Source: JAGWAJ01 sp026707615 (GTDB lineage Bacteria; Acidobacteriota; Vicinamibacteria; Vicinamibacterales; UBA8438). Taken from it: a DNA stretch of 64,000 nt. Shown piece after piece: positions 42,240-51,134 of this stretch. The stretch's first letter is position 1; every line of letters starts with the position of its first letter. The stretch spans positions 2,108,001 to 2,172,000 of the forward strand of contig CBDBMW010000012.1 of NCBI GenBank assembly GCA_965207595.1, read 5' to 3'. Made by a program: the position numbers and the translations under genes. Below the pieces are notes generated by a model, which saw nothing but the letters and a program-made list of their open reading frames with translations, had not been told where the DNA came from and did no database searches.

Positions 42240-43178
42240 TCAGCGGCCGGCTTTCGCGTCGTCGGCCCGGCCGCCCCGGAGCGTGTTCTCGAGGCCGTAG
42301 TTGCCCTCGTGGCACGTGTACTCGAGGATGTGGTAGTCCGGCGAGCGGTTCATGGGCAGCTCGACGGTCCACGGTTCCCCGAAGGCACTGGGATCCTCGA
42401 CCGTCACGCGGTAGAGCATCGTGTTCTCGTCGACCGGAATGAAGCGCTCGGTCACGTGCGTGGCCTCGCTCTGCGGGATGCCCCGGATGCGGCCGGTGGC
42501 CACGTTCGTGCCGACGGTGCCCTGCGTGTTGTAGTGCGTGACCTCCACCACCAGGGTGTCGCCCTCCCAGCGGCCCCGGGACACGCCGTCCCACTGGCGG
42601 ATGCCCGACGGCAGCTCCGGCCGGTCGTCCAGCGGAATGATGCGCGAGACGTGGATCATCTCCGAGGAGATCGCCACGTAGCCCGGCGTCTGCAGGATCA
42701 GGTGGCCGGTGTTGTAGGTCGGGAACATCGCCCCCGGCACGCCGCGCGTGATGCAGCGCTCCCACGGGGTGTTGTGCACCCAGTGGTCGGCGAGGAGCCG
42801 CAGGTTCTCGTCCCGCACCGCCGCCGCCGCCGGGAGGATGGACACCACTCCGCTGGGCGGGTCCACCACCATCGACCGCCGGCGCTCGTTGCTCTTGGCA
42901 TCGACTTCCCCGGGCGAGAAGTCGCCGGAAGGACCGACGCCCGGGCCCCTCATGCCGCTGTTGTCGATGCCGGGGAACCAGGCGGCCAGGGCCTTCAGGC
43001 CCGCCCACACTTCGGGGCCCGGCGTCTCGAAGGGCGTCGAGTCGAAGCTCGTCCAGATGCCCGATATGTCGGGCTGCCCATCCGGCGTGCGCGGAGGCGT
43101 GTAGTCCTGTGCGAACACCGGCGCCGCCAGCGCCAGCGCCGCGACGAGCGTGCAGGTCCGGAGCGTGCGTGTTCTCAT
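42240..43178 (-). CDS. Secreted protein of a quinoprotein-associated family
   Basis: A 312-residue exported protein. Signal peptide to about residue 23 (APVFAQ), then DYTPPRTPDGQPDISGIW, an opening I know from secreted acidobacterial proteins of unknown function. Later segments are GVVSILPAAAAVRDE, VPGAMFPTYNTGHLILQTPG, IIPLDDRPELPSGIRQWDG, WEGDTLVVEVTHYN and YTCHEGNYGLENTL. The last part (GDTLVVE through the C-terminus) resembles the lipocalin-like tail seen in this group. AGGAGA precedes the ATG. It lies 89 nt after a quinoprotein gene, likely the same operon. Function not known. Confidence 0.7.
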   Translation of the reverse strand: MRTRTLRTCTLVAALALAAPVFAQDYTPPRTPDGQPDISGIWTSFDSTPFETPGPEVWAGLKALAAWFPGIDNSGMRGPGVGPSGDFSPGEVDAKSNERRRSMVVDPPSGVVSILPAAAAVRDENLRLLADHWVHNTPWERCITRGVPGAMFPTYNTGHLILQTPGYVAISSEMIHVSRIIPLDDRPELPSGIRQWDGVSRGRWEGDTLVVEVTHYNTQGTVGTNVATGRIRGIPQSEATHVTERFIPVDENTMLYRVTVEDPSAFGEPWTVELPMNRSPDYHILEYTCHEGNYGLENTLRGGRADDAKAGR

Positions 43179-43267
43179 CGGTCGTTCTCCTGCAACTCCA
43201 GCGGAGTAGTCAAATCCCGGCGGCCTGCCTTCGGCCGCCCCTGGCGACACCTGCCAGGCACGGCCGC

Positions 43268-44995
43268 CTACTCGGGTAGCGCGAAAACCCACATGACGCC
43301 GGTGCCCTGCGGGAGCGTGGTGTCGGTGAAGCGCGCGTAGGAGGTCGTCTGCCCGATGCGGCCGCCGGCGCCGACCGCGACGTACTGCCGCCCGCCGACC
43401 TCGAAGGTGACCGGGGCGCCCGAGATGTCGCCGTTGAGGCGCCGCTCCCACAGGAGATCGCCGCTCTCGGCATCGAGCGCGAAGAAGCGCCGGTCCGCGG
43501 TGCCCCCGAAGACGATGCCGCCGCTCGTGGCGAGGGCCGCGGCGGTCATCGCGGCGCCGCTCTCGGGGCGGTACTCCCAGGCCCGCCGGCCGGTGACGGG
43601 GTCGAAGGCCACGAACTCGCCGACGTAGTCGTACCCCGGCACCATCTTCACCCGCGCCGCAATCCCGCTGTAGAGCCGGCCCGGCCGGTACTCCTCGGAG
43701 ACGAACGACACGTCCATGCAACTGTTGTTGATGCCGACGTAGTAGAGGCCGGTCTCGGCGCTGTAGCTCGGCGAGTTCAGGTTGCGCGCGCCGTGGTAGT
43801 GCGGGCAGACCTCGAAGACGCGGCCCGAGTCGACGTCGTCCATCGTCGGGATGAGCTCCGGGTTGAAGATGGGGCTTCCGCTGTCGGTCCAGCCGGTGAT
43901 GAGGTTGTCGTAGCCGGTCCGGAACGCGTGCAGGAAGCGGCCGGTCTCGCGGTCGAGCACGACGCCCCAGCCGATCTTGCTGGTCTCGATGAGCGCCTTG
44001 TGCTCGACGCCGCCGATGACCAGGTCGACGAGCATGCTCTCGTGCGTGGCGTCGAGGTCCCAGTTGTCGGCCGGCACCACCTGGAAGTACCACGCAATCT
44101 CGCCGGTGTCGATGTCGAGGGCCAGGATGCAGTTCGTGTAGAGGGCATCGCCGGGGCCGCGCAGGGTGGACGACCACGGCGTCGGCTGTCCCGTGCCCAG
44201 GTAGACGAGGCGAAGCTCGGGGTCGTAGCTGATGGTGTTCCAGGTGAGGCCGCCGAGCGGCGGAATCTCGTTCTCGCTCCAGGTCTCGTAGCCCGGCTCG
44301 CCCTCCCGCGGCACGGTGTAGGTGATCCAGAGGCGCTCGCCGGTCTCGGTGTCGTGCGCCACCACCGCCCCGCGGGCGCTCCGGTCGCCGCCCGCGAAGC
44401 CCATGATCACCTTGCCGTCGGCGATGAGCGCGGGGTGCGTGTGGCCGAGCCCCACCGTGTAGTCGCCGGTGCTCACCTCCCAGCGCTGCTCGCCGGTCTG
44501 CGCGTCGAGGGCCACCAGGGCCGCGTCGGCCGTTCCCCAGTAGATCGTGTCGCCGTAGATCGACACGCCCCGGTGCCGGTTCATCGCCTGCGACTTGTCG
44601 ATGTCCTCCGGGTAGCTGCGGGTGTGGATCCAGGCCACGTCGCCGGAGACGACGTCGAACGCGGTCACGCGGCCGCTGCCCTCGGCCACGTACATCAGGC
44701 CGTTGGCCACGACCGGCGTCGGGACCCAGCGGCTCCCGTCCCGCATCGAGTACGCCCAGACGAGCTGCAGGTCGCCGACGTTGTCGCGGTCGATGTGGTC
44801 GAGGGGGCTGAAACCGGTGACGTCGTAGGTCCGCCGGAAGCTCATCCAGTCGCCGTCCTCGGGGGCCAGCAGCCGCTCCTCGGTGACCGATTCCCACGCC
44901 GGAGCCTCCGACTGCGCGAGTGCGGTTCCCGCCGGGACCAGGGCGAGTCCGACGAGGCCCACCAGCACCATTCGCACGCCGTCACACACTCGCAT
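43268..44995 (-). CDS. Secreted PQQ-type quinoprotein
   Basis: A 575-residue exported propeller protein: signal peptide ending GTALAQ (about 28), then DWMSFRRTYDVTGFSPLDHID, the standard first blade. Tryptophan-docking blades include VTAFDVVSGDVAWI, LVALDAQTGEQRWEV, LALDIDTGEIAWYF, VAFDPVTGRRAWEY and FALDAESGDLLWER. VPADNWDLDATH holds the acidic residue expected at the cofactor site. There is no vicinal CC pair and no heme motif, so electrons go to another protein. It is transcribed first in an operon with the secreted protein downstream; a promoter of the TTGCGC-17-GATGAT type lies 113 nt upstream. Confidence 0.82.
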   Translation of the reverse strand: MRVCDGVRMVLVGLVGLALVPAGTALAQSEAPAWESVTEERLLAPEDGDWMSFRRTYDVTGFSPLDHIDRDNVGDLQLVWAYSMRDGSRWVPTPVVANGLMYVAEGSGRVTAFDVVSGDVAWIHTRSYPEDIDKSQAMNRHRGVSIYGDTIYWGTADAALVALDAQTGEQRWEVSTGDYTVGLGHTHPALIADGKVIMGFAGGDRSARGAVVAHDTETGERLWITYTVPREGEPGYETWSENEIPPLGGLTWNTISYDPELRLVYLGTGQPTPWSSTLRGPGDALYTNCILALDIDTGEIAWYFQVVPADNWDLDATHESMLVDLVIGGVEHKALIETSKIGWGVVLDRETGRFLHAFRTGYDNLITGWTDSGSPIFNPELIPTMDDVDSGRVFEVCPHYHGARNLNSPSYSAETGLYYVGINNSCMDVSFVSEEYRPGRLYSGIAARVKMVPGYDYVGEFVAFDPVTGRRAWEYRPESGAAMTAAALATSGGIVFGGTADRRFFALDAESGDLLWERRLNGDISGAPVTFEVGGRQYVAVGAGGRIGQTTSYARFTDTTLPQGTGVMWVFALPE

Positions 44996-45107
44996 CGTCG
45001 TCTCCCTTCGGCGCCCGGCGCCGACCGGCCGCCGCTCCATTGCGCTCGATGGCCGCTGCCGCAGGTCGCGACGGCGGCTCGTCCCGTTCGAAGTACCGAA
45101 CCCGGGC

Positions 45108-45136
45108 ATCATCGCCGATGCCGGCGGGCGGCGCAA
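45108..45136 (-). promoter_or_regulatory. Putative promoter of the quinoprotein operon (shared motif)
   Basis: On the minus strand: TTGCGC (45136-45131), 17 bp, GATGAT (45113-45108), about 113 nt before the start codon. The same hexamers with the same 17-bp spacing and a conserved GCCGGCATCGGC spacer end occur before the cytochrome c gene at 49364-49392. Confidence 0.55.
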
Positions 45137-45182
45137 CAGCACGGCGCCGCGGCGCTCGCCCCAAGCGCCCTCGTCGGCGACC

Positions 45183-46412
45183 CTACACCACCCGCCACCA
45201 GGGTGCGGCCAGGATGCCCTCCGCCATCCACTGCGTGTCGCGGCCGCCGTGGAGCAGCAGGCCGCCGGCGAACCGTTCCGGGTACTCCTGCCGAAACAGC
45301 CGCAAGCCGCGCGTGTCAGCCAGTCCGGGAGTCGCGGCAGCCTTCACCTCGACGGCCAGCAACCGCTGGCCGGCTTCGACGACGAAGTCGACCTCGCGAT
45401 CCGTCGTCGTCCGCCAGAAGAGCACGTTCGGGGCGGGGGCCTGACCGTCACGCCACACCAGCAGGTCGGCCAGGACGAGATTCTCCAGGTGCTCGCCGGA
45501 GACGGAGTCGGCGCCGCTCAGCCAGAGCGCGAGGGCCGGGTCGCTCCAGTAGAGCTTCGGGCTCTTGACGAGGCGCTTGCTGCGGTTGACCGAGTACGGC
45601 GGCAGGCGCACCAGTTGGAAGGAGGTCTCCAGCAGGTTGAGATGGCGCTGGATCGTGGTGCGTGGCATCTGTAGATCGCGTCCGATGTCCGCGTGGTTGA
45701 TCAGTCCCCCCAGCCGATGGCTCGCGACGCGCATGAGACGCCGGAAGTCCACCAGATTCCCCACCGACGCCAGGGACTGCAGATCGCGTTCGAGGTACGT
45801 GCGGACGTATCCGTCGAACCAGAGCGACCGGGCGTCGTCGCTGTCGAGCTCGACTGCCGGAGTGGGGTAGCCGCTGGCGCGAGTCTCGTTCCGCCAGTCG
45901 GCAGGAGCCTCTTCGCGCGACTCGAGGACGTCCGGCCAGTCCGCCACCGGCGTCGCGAGCAGATCGGACCAGAGACCCGGCGTGCCTCGCCCGAGCCGTT
46001 CCCGGCGGCAGAGCGGCCAGAGGTTCACGTACGCCGCCCGGCCCGCGAGCGTCTCGGACACGCGTTGCATGAGCAGCAGGTTCGCCGAGCCGGTGAGCAC
46101 GAAGCGTCCGTTGCGGCGCGGCCGGTCTTCGTCCACCACGCGCTTCACGGCCAGCAGAAGGTCGGGCTCGCGCTGCACCTCGTCGAGGGTCAGCCGCTCT
46201 GCGCTGCGGACCAGGTCCGGCGCCGCCCGCCTGGCCCGCTCATGCGTCCCCGGGTCGTCGAGGGTGAGGTAGAGGCGGTCGGCCAGGAAGTCCTCGGTCC
46301 GTGCGAGCGTGCTCTTGCCGGTCTGGCGCGCGCCCATCAGCACCACGACAGGAGCAGCGGCCAGAGCGCGTTGCAGCAGCCGGGCTGCGAAGCGAGGCAG
46401 ATAAGGGGACAT
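45183..46412 (-). CDS. AAA+ ATPase with DUF4143 domain
   Basis: A 409-residue ATPase of the AAA_14/DUF4143 family. Walker A is MGARQTGKSTLA (residues 26-37), followed by LYLTLDDP, a Walker B-like LTLDEVQREPDLL and the sensor strand RFVLTGSANLLL. The C-terminal DUF4143 region has FDGYVRTYLERDLQ, a helix-turn-helix segment (ADIGRDLQMPRTTIQRHLNLLE) and a PD-(D/E)XK-like end (TDREVDFVVEAGQRLLAVEVKAAA: Asp, Glu-x-Lys). The family is widespread, often mobile, and without a settled function. It interrupts two quinoprotein operons. Confidence 0.83.
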   Translation of the reverse strand: MSPYLPRFAARLLQRALAAAPVVVLMGARQTGKSTLARTEDFLADRLYLTLDDPGTHERARRAAPDLVRSAERLTLDEVQREPDLLLAVKRVVDEDRPRRNGRFVLTGSANLLLMQRVSETLAGRAAYVNLWPLCRRERLGRGTPGLWSDLLATPVADWPDVLESREEAPADWRNETRASGYPTPAVELDSDDARSLWFDGYVRTYLERDLQSLASVGNLVDFRRLMRVASHRLGGLINHADIGRDLQMPRTTIQRHLNLLETSFQLVRLPPYSVNRSKRLVKSPKLYWSDPALALWLSGADSVSGEHLENLVLADLLVWRDGQAPAPNVLFWRTTTDREVDFVVEAGQRLLAVEVKAAATPGLADTRGLRLFRQEYPERFAGGLLLHGGRDTQWMAEGILAAPWWRVV

Positions 46413-46546
46413 CGGCCGCCAAGAGGGCGATTATCGCCTATGGCATGGGCGATAATCAACCACCACGAGTTCTCCCGTCACGAAAGCTGTCGCCGGCCCC
46501 ATCTTGTCGGGCCTGACCTCGGAGCCGTGAGGCTGGTGGGTATCCG

Positions 46547-48766
46547 TCAGGGCAACGGCAGCCGCAGGGCGGCCAGCGAGCCGGGCAGGCCGGGACCCGC
46601 CACCTGCACGACGACGTACTGCCGGCCCTCGTGCTCGTAGCCCATCATCCCGTACTGGCCCGAGGCGGGAAGCGCGACGGTGCCGAGCCGCTCGCCGGTC
46701 CCCTTGTCGAGCGCGTGCAGGCGCGGCGTGCCGCCGGTGCCTTCCGCGGTGATCACGAGCGTCTTCGTGACCATCGTCACCGGGTGCGAGAGGAGGCCGG
46801 TGTTCGGCAGGTCGACGCCGGCCAGCGCCGGGTGGTTCCGAATGCGCTCCGGGGTGTCGCCGTTGGGCGTCTCCCAGAGGTGCTCGCCGGTGTTCATGTC
46901 GATGGCGACGATGCGGCTGTAGGGCGGCTTGAAGATGGGCAGGCCCCGCGGCCCCCGGAAGTCGCCGCGATTGAGGACCGCGAAGTCGGCGATGGTGCGG
47001 CCCGTGGTCTTGATGTCGTCCGGGGCGTCGATGAGCTCGCCCGCCACGATGTTCTCGGAACGGCAGCCGCGCCGGGTGGAGACGTAGAGGATGCCGGTCT
47101 CGGGGTCGGCCGAGGTCGGCCCGAAGATGTTCGAGGCGCCGCTCGGGCAGCTCACGAACGAGCGCAGGCCGGACGGGTGCCCCCGCTCGATGGGGGGGTT
47201 GAAGATGGGCCCGATGCGGTAGCGCCGGACGATCTCCAGCGCCTCCGCCCGCAACTCCGGCGTGAAGTCGATCAGGTCGTCCTCGGTCAGCCCCTGCATC
47301 TCGTAGGCGGCCGGCCGGGTCGGCATCGGCTGGGTGGGGGAGAGCTGCTCCCCCGGCACCTCGGACTGCGGCACGGGCCGTTCCTCTATCGGCCAGATCG
47401 GCTCGCCCGTCACCCGGTCGAACGTGTAGGCCCAGCCCTGCTTGGTGGTCTGGACGACGATCGCGCGCGGGCGCCCGTCGACCGTCACGTCGAGGGTGAC
47501 CGGCGCGGTCGGGTTGTCGAAGTTCCAGATGTCGTGGTGGACGGTCTGGAAGTGCCACACCCGCTCGCCGGTCTGGACGTCGAGCGCGATGACGCTCGTC
47601 CCGAACAGCCCGTCGCCGGGCCGGAACCCGCCGTAGAAGTCGATGGTCGGCGGGTTCGTCGGGATGTAGACCAGGCCCTGCTCGGGGTCGGCCGAGATCG
47701 GCGCCCACGACGAGACGTCGCCCGTCCATTCCCAGGCATCGTTCTCCCACGTCTCGTGCCCGAACTCGCCCGGGCGCGGGATGACGTTGAACTTCCACTT
47801 GTACGCGCCCGTGCGGGCGTCGTAGCCGAGGATGTCGCCCGGCACGTTCTCGATGCGGGTCTGGTTGTAGCCCTGCTCGGCCGAGTTGCCGACCACCACC
47901 ACGCCGTTGACGACGATGGGCGGCGACGAGCTGGTGATGTAGCCCAGCTCCCGCGGGATGCCGAAGTCCGGGTCGTAGGCCCCGTCCCAGCTCAGCCACG
48001 GGCCCCAGTCGGCGATGAGGTCCGGCAGCAGGTCGACCACCCCGGTCTGCGGGAAGCCGGGGAGCGGCACCGGGCGGCCCCAGTTCGGGAGCGGCCGGCC
48101 GGTCTTCGCATCCAGGGCGTGGAGGAAGAAGGCGGGGCTGATGATGTAGATGACCCCGCGGCCGTCCACCTCGGCGTAGGCGACGCCCTTCCCGTAGCCG
48201 TTGCGCATGCCGCGGTCGAAGCGCGTCGTGGGCGGCTCGCGGTGGGTCCAGAGCGTCTCGCCGGTGGCCGGGTCGATGGCCACCACGGTGCGGCGCTCGC
48301 CGGCCACCGTATAGAGCACGCCGTCGACGTAGATCGGCGTCGAGCGCGAGACGCCGAGCGCGCCCGCCCCGAAGTTGTCGCCGCGCCAGATCCAGGCGAC
48401 CTCCAGCTCCTCGAAGTTGTCGCCGTCGATCTGATCGAGGCCCGAGTAGCGGGTGTGACCGGCGTCGCCGCCGATGTAGCGCCACTCGGCGGCCGGGGCG
48501 GGTTCCGCGGGCTGGGCCGCCGCTTCGCTCCCCGGAGCCAGGGGCATCCCCAGGGCCAGGGCCAGCGCGAGCCCCGCCACCGCGGCACCGGCCTGCGGCC
48601 GTGCGGCCGACGCGCGCTGACGGGATGGCGGCCGAGCGCACGCGGACGATCGGGAAGCCGCGGGAGATCGGGGCCCGTCCGGCGCCGCACCGCGGGATAC
48701 GACCGGCGCGCTGACCGCACGGGCACTGGGGGTGCACCGAGAGAACGGTCGGTTGACGCCCGTCAT
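46547..48766 (-). CDS. PQQ-dependent dehydrogenase-like quinoprotein (glucose-dehydrogenase-like)
   Basis: A 739-residue exported propeller protein. The N-terminus is long and arginine-rich before the signal segment (VAGLALALALGMPLAP, about 63-78), so the true start may be an internal codon. It has first-blade WRYIGGDAGHTRYSGLDQID, then STPIYVDGVLYTV, AIDPATGETLWTH, VVGNSAEQGYN, YDARTGAYKWKF, ALDVQTGERVWHFQTVHHDIWNFD and MGYEHEGRQYVVVQVAG. The VHHDIWNFD segment places it near membrane-type glucose/quinate dehydrogenases, though no membrane helices are present. No heme or CC pair. The cytochrome c gene lies immediately upstream (36 nt) and should supply the electron acceptor. Confidence 0.83.
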   Translation of the reverse strand: MTGVNRPFSRCTPSARAVSAPVVSRGAAPDGPRSPAASRSSACARPPSRQRASAARPQAGAAVAGLALALALGMPLAPGSEAAAQPAEPAPAAEWRYIGGDAGHTRYSGLDQIDGDNFEELEVAWIWRGDNFGAGALGVSRSTPIYVDGVLYTVAGERRTVVAIDPATGETLWTHREPPTTRFDRGMRNGYGKGVAYAEVDGRGVIYIISPAFFLHALDAKTGRPLPNWGRPVPLPGFPQTGVVDLLPDLIADWGPWLSWDGAYDPDFGIPRELGYITSSSPPIVVNGVVVVGNSAEQGYNQTRIENVPGDILGYDARTGAYKWKFNVIPRPGEFGHETWENDAWEWTGDVSSWAPISADPEQGLVYIPTNPPTIDFYGGFRPGDGLFGTSVIALDVQTGERVWHFQTVHHDIWNFDNPTAPVTLDVTVDGRPRAIVVQTTKQGWAYTFDRVTGEPIWPIEERPVPQSEVPGEQLSPTQPMPTRPAAYEMQGLTEDDLIDFTPELRAEALEIVRRYRIGPIFNPPIERGHPSGLRSFVSCPSGASNIFGPTSADPETGILYVSTRRGCRSENIVAGELIDAPDDIKTTGRTIADFAVLNRGDFRGPRGLPIFKPPYSRIVAIDMNTGEHLWETPNGDTPERIRNHPALAGVDLPNTGLLSHPVTMVTKTLVITAEGTGGTPRLHALDKGTGERLGTVALPASGQYGMMGYEHEGRQYVVVQVAGPGLPGSLAALRLPLP

Positions 48767-48802
48767 TTGGCTCCTCCTCGTCCGCGGTCTCGCCGACGGC
48801 GG

Positions 48803-49294
48803 CTACGGCGCCTCGACGATCTCCAGCGCCTGTAACGCCGAGAGGTTGGTGGGCAGAGGCGTCTCTCCGGCGGGATAGCCGTTGAGATCGAAGAGATAGG
48901 CCACGACGGCGGCATACTGGGCCGGGCTGAGGCTTCCCGGATCGCCCTCCGGCATCAGCGTCGCGATGGTGTCGAAGAGGTCGCCGGCGGTCAGGCCCAC
49001 CCACGTGAACCGGAACCGCCCGCCCGAGAACTCGACGGTGTCGTGGCAGGCGGAGCACACGTCGCGGAACGTCCGCTCGCCGCGGGAGACCTGGTCGGCC
49101 GTGAAGACGCCGTCCGCCACCGTCCCGCCCGACTGTGCCGCGGCGCCGCCGGCGGGGGCCGGACCGTTCCCCGCACTCGGCCCCGCGGCCGGAAGCCCGA
49201 CGCCCGGGCCTCCCGTGCACAGCCAGACCAGCATCGCCGCGCCCGCCACGGACGCTCGCGCGCGTCGCCGTCGCTCCGTACCGTCTGCCCTCAT
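48803..49294 (-). CDS. Secreted monoheme cytochrome c
   Basis: A 163-residue cytochrome: a basic start, a hydrophobic leader (VAGAAMLVWLCTGGPGVG), a glycine and alanine linker, then one heme site CSACH within FRDVCSACHDTVEF and a probable axial Met in IATLMPEGDPGSLS. YAAVVAYLFDLNGYP is the closing helix common to class I cytochromes. It is the first gene of an operon with the quinoprotein at 46547 and most likely takes its electrons. A TTGCGC-17-GATGAT promoter lies about 70 nt upstream of the ATG. Confidence 0.83.
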   Translation of the reverse strand: MRADGTERRRRARASVAGAAMLVWLCTGGPGVGLPAAGPSAGNGPAPAGGAAAQSGGTVADGVFTADQVSRGERTFRDVCSACHDTVEFSGGRFRFTWVGLTAGDLFDTIATLMPEGDPGSLSPAQYAAVVAYLFDLNGYPAGETPLPTNLSALQALEIVEAP

Positions 49295-49363
49295 GCCGGC
49301 CTCACCCGCCTGCCCGCCCTCGGGCGCGGGCCACCGGTGCCGCGCCCCGGATCGACGGGAGGC

Positions 49364-49392
49364 ATCATCGCCGATGCCGGCCCCCGGCGCAA
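49364..49392 (-). promoter_or_regulatory. Putative promoter of the cytochrome c-quinoprotein operon (shared motif)
   Basis: Minus strand TTGCGC (49392-49387), 17 bp, GATGAT (49369-49364). The 12 bp before the -10 (GCCGGCATCGGC) are identical to those in the promoter at 45108-45136, while the bases right after the -35 differ. The shared part is longer than core hexamers, suggesting common regulation or a recent copy. Confidence 0.55.
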
Positions 49393-49525
49393 CCGGTCCG
49401 ACGCTCTCGGGCTCGGCGCCGATCTCTCGGCGCGGGGCCGTGCCCGTAATGGACCCGCGGGCAAGGGCCGATACGTAGGGGCGGGGGCGGTGCGCCGGCA
49501 TGCCGCGCGGCGCCGTGCAGCGGTC

Positions 49526-50089
49526 ATGAACGCGTTCGACATGGTGGTTATCGTCGTCATCGCGCTGCTGATGCTGGCAGGCCTGCTGAAGGGCTTCACG
49601 CGGCTCGCCATCGGCATCGCGGCGCTGGCGGCCGCGTTCGTCCTCGCCGTCCGGTTCCATGCGCCGCTCGCCGTCTCCCTCGCGGCCGCGACGGGGCTCA
49701 CCGAGCCGCTGGCGACGGCGGCGGCTTACGCGGCCATCTTCCTCGGCACCATGCTGGTGGGCGCCCTCGTTGCCTTCGTCGTGCGGCGGACCCTGAAGCT
49801 CGCCATGCTGGGCTGGGTGGACCGGCTGGCCGGCGCCGCGATGGGGCTCGTCGCCGCGCTGCTGGCAGCCGGGTTCTTGCTGCTCCCCGCGGCCAGCCGC
49901 TTCCCGGCCGGCGAGAGCCTGCTGCGGGCGTCGGTCCTCGCGCCCTACGCGGCCGCCGCGGCGGCGCTGACCCATCGTCTCGTCCCCGAACCGCTCACCG
50001 CCGAGTACCGCGAGCGGATGGACTCGCTCCGCGTGCACTGGCTGGAGCGCCGCCCCGCCCCGCCCGGTCCGGGCGCACCGCCGGGCTGA
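49526..50089 (+). CDS. CvpA family membrane protein
   Basis: A 187-residue inner-membrane protein with four hydrophobic segments: MVVIVVIALLMLAGLLKG, LAIGIAALAAAFVLAV, AAYAAIFLGTMLVGALVAFVV, and GAAMGLVAALLAAGFLLLP. The order and the central LGWVDRLAGAAMGL motif are typical of CvpA (colicin V production) proteins, which are needed for envelope integrity in enterobacteria. ATG 49526 is chosen; the frame upstream lies over the opposite-strand cytochrome gene. No obvious operon partner. Confidence 0.8.
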   Translation: MNAFDMVVIVVIALLMLAGLLKGFTRLAIGIAALAAAFVLAVRFHAPLAVSLAAATGLTEPLATAAAYAAIFLGTMLVGALVAFVVRRTLKLAMLGWVDRLAGAAMGLVAALLAAGFLLLPAASRFPAGESLLRASVLAPYAAAAAALTHRLVPEPLTAEYRERMDSLRVHWLERRPAPPGPGAPPG

Positions 50090-50179
50090 TCCGAGCGATC
50101 TCGGGCCCGGGACGCGCGACGCCCATGCGCGGCGATCGAGCGCCGGTTCGCGTGCCGTTGCCTACTGGAAGTGGGTGCG

Positions 50180-50431
50180 ATGACGAAGCAGCGGGACGAG
50201 GCGGCGTATCTGGAGAGCCACGCGAACCGGCTGGAGCGGTTCGTCGACTTCAGCCCTCCGAGACCGGCAGTGTTCCCGAACCTCAAGCCGTCCACCTCTC
50301 GCGTCACGCTCCGCATGCCGAGCTGGCTGCTCGCCGAGCTCAAGCGCGAGGCCAACCGGCGCGACGTACCGTATCAGTCGTTGCTGAAGATGGCCCTGGC
50401 GGATTGGCTGCGTCAGCAGTCGACCGGCTGA
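50180..50431 (+). CDS. CopG-family antitoxin-like ribbon-helix-helix protein
   Basis: An 83-residue protein of the CopG antitoxin type: SRVTLRMPSWLLAELKREANRRDVPYQSLLKMALADWL is read in pieces as an RHH strand, helix and helix. The family usually represses its own operon and neutralises a BrnT or RelE-type toxin. No toxin gene precedes or follows: the next gene is convergent and overlaps its 3' end by 92 nt. ATG 50180 with GGAAG upstream is chosen over a GTG at 50171. It appears to be an orphan antitoxin. Confidence 0.7.
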   Translation: MTKQRDEAAYLESHANRLERFVDFSPPRPAVFPNLKPSTSRVTLRMPSWLLAELKREANRRDVPYQSLLKMALADWLRQQSTG

Positions 50432-51134
50432 GCGAAGGCGGCGCTCTTCGCGTGGCCACGGACGTCGCCGGTGCCGTTCGCGACAGGTTCCAGAGGCGCA
50501 GTTCCAGGAAGGACGCTCCGGATCGCAGCGTCACAGCGTCCGTGGCATCGCCGGCAAGCTGCTTGAGAAGCACGGCCAGGCGCGCGTCGACCGCCTTCAG
50601 TTGCGACGGCATCTCTGGCCGCGACAACGGGAACGTACCGGTCTTCAGCAGGACGGCCCTGGCAACGTGACTGGCGGTGAACAGCAGCTCTTCGGCCGCC
50701 GCGTCGAGGTCATCAAGGTCGAGGAGCGCAGTTGCCATTCGGATGCGCTTCCTGGCGTGATCCACCTTCGGCCGCCAATCCGGCCAGTGCGGGTTTGCGA
50801 GTTCGGCAGCCACATGCCGCGCCCACCAATCGTCAGGGTCGCGCAACGGGAGCCCCAGCCGCAACGCCCAGCCCGGATAATCGTCCCCGTCCACCAGACG
50901 CTTGAGGAACCGCGAACGGCTGTCCTGCTGGAGGTGGATGTCGCCCGGACGTCGAAGCCGGATTCGCTGGCCATCGGGGTGGAGAACGAGCACATCGATG
51001 TCGCTGCGCGGACTCATGGCGCCTCGCGCGGCGGACCCCACCAGTACCACGATCGCCGTCGCGGCCAGCCCGGAATCCGTGAGAGCGTCCATCACGGGCT
51101 CCATGCGTGCCCTGAGCTCGGCCGTTTCAGTCAT
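50340..51134 (-). CDS. Nucleotidyltransferase-domain protein of a HEPN/MNT pair
   Basis: A 264-residue protein with an N-terminal nucleotidyltransferase domain: VVLVGSAARGAMSPRSDIDVLVL (GS and DxD, about residues 28-50), then DIHLQQDSRSRFLKRL. The C-terminal part (VDHARKRIRMATALLDLDDLDAAAEELLFTASHVARAVLL, in pieces) is HEPN-like, so this is a fused MNT-HEPN-type protein. The last 45 residues are low-complexity, run antisense through the CopG gene and may be a readthrough extension of a damaged end. The start overlaps the upstream HEPN-like gene by 8 nt, so the two are coupled. Confidence 0.7.
   Translation of the reverse strand: MTETAELRARMEPVMDALTDSGLAATAIVVLVGSAARGAMSPRSDIDVLVLHPDGQRIRLRRPGDIHLQQDSRSRFLKRLVDGDDYPGWALRLGLPLRDPDDWWARHVAAELANPHWPDWRPKVDHARKRIRMATALLDLDDLDAAAEELLFTASHVARAVLLKTGTFPLSRPEMPSQLKAVDARLAVLLKQLAGDATDAVTLRSGASFLELRLWNLSRTAPATSVATRRAPPSLSRSTADAANPPGPSSATTDTVRRAGWPRA

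Noticed and set aside
46413..46546. Small RNA between the ATPase and quinoprotein genes
   Set aside because: The gap has a short GCGATAA/TTATCGC palindrome (46428-46455) that may be an operator for the ATPase gene, but nothing supports a separate transcript.
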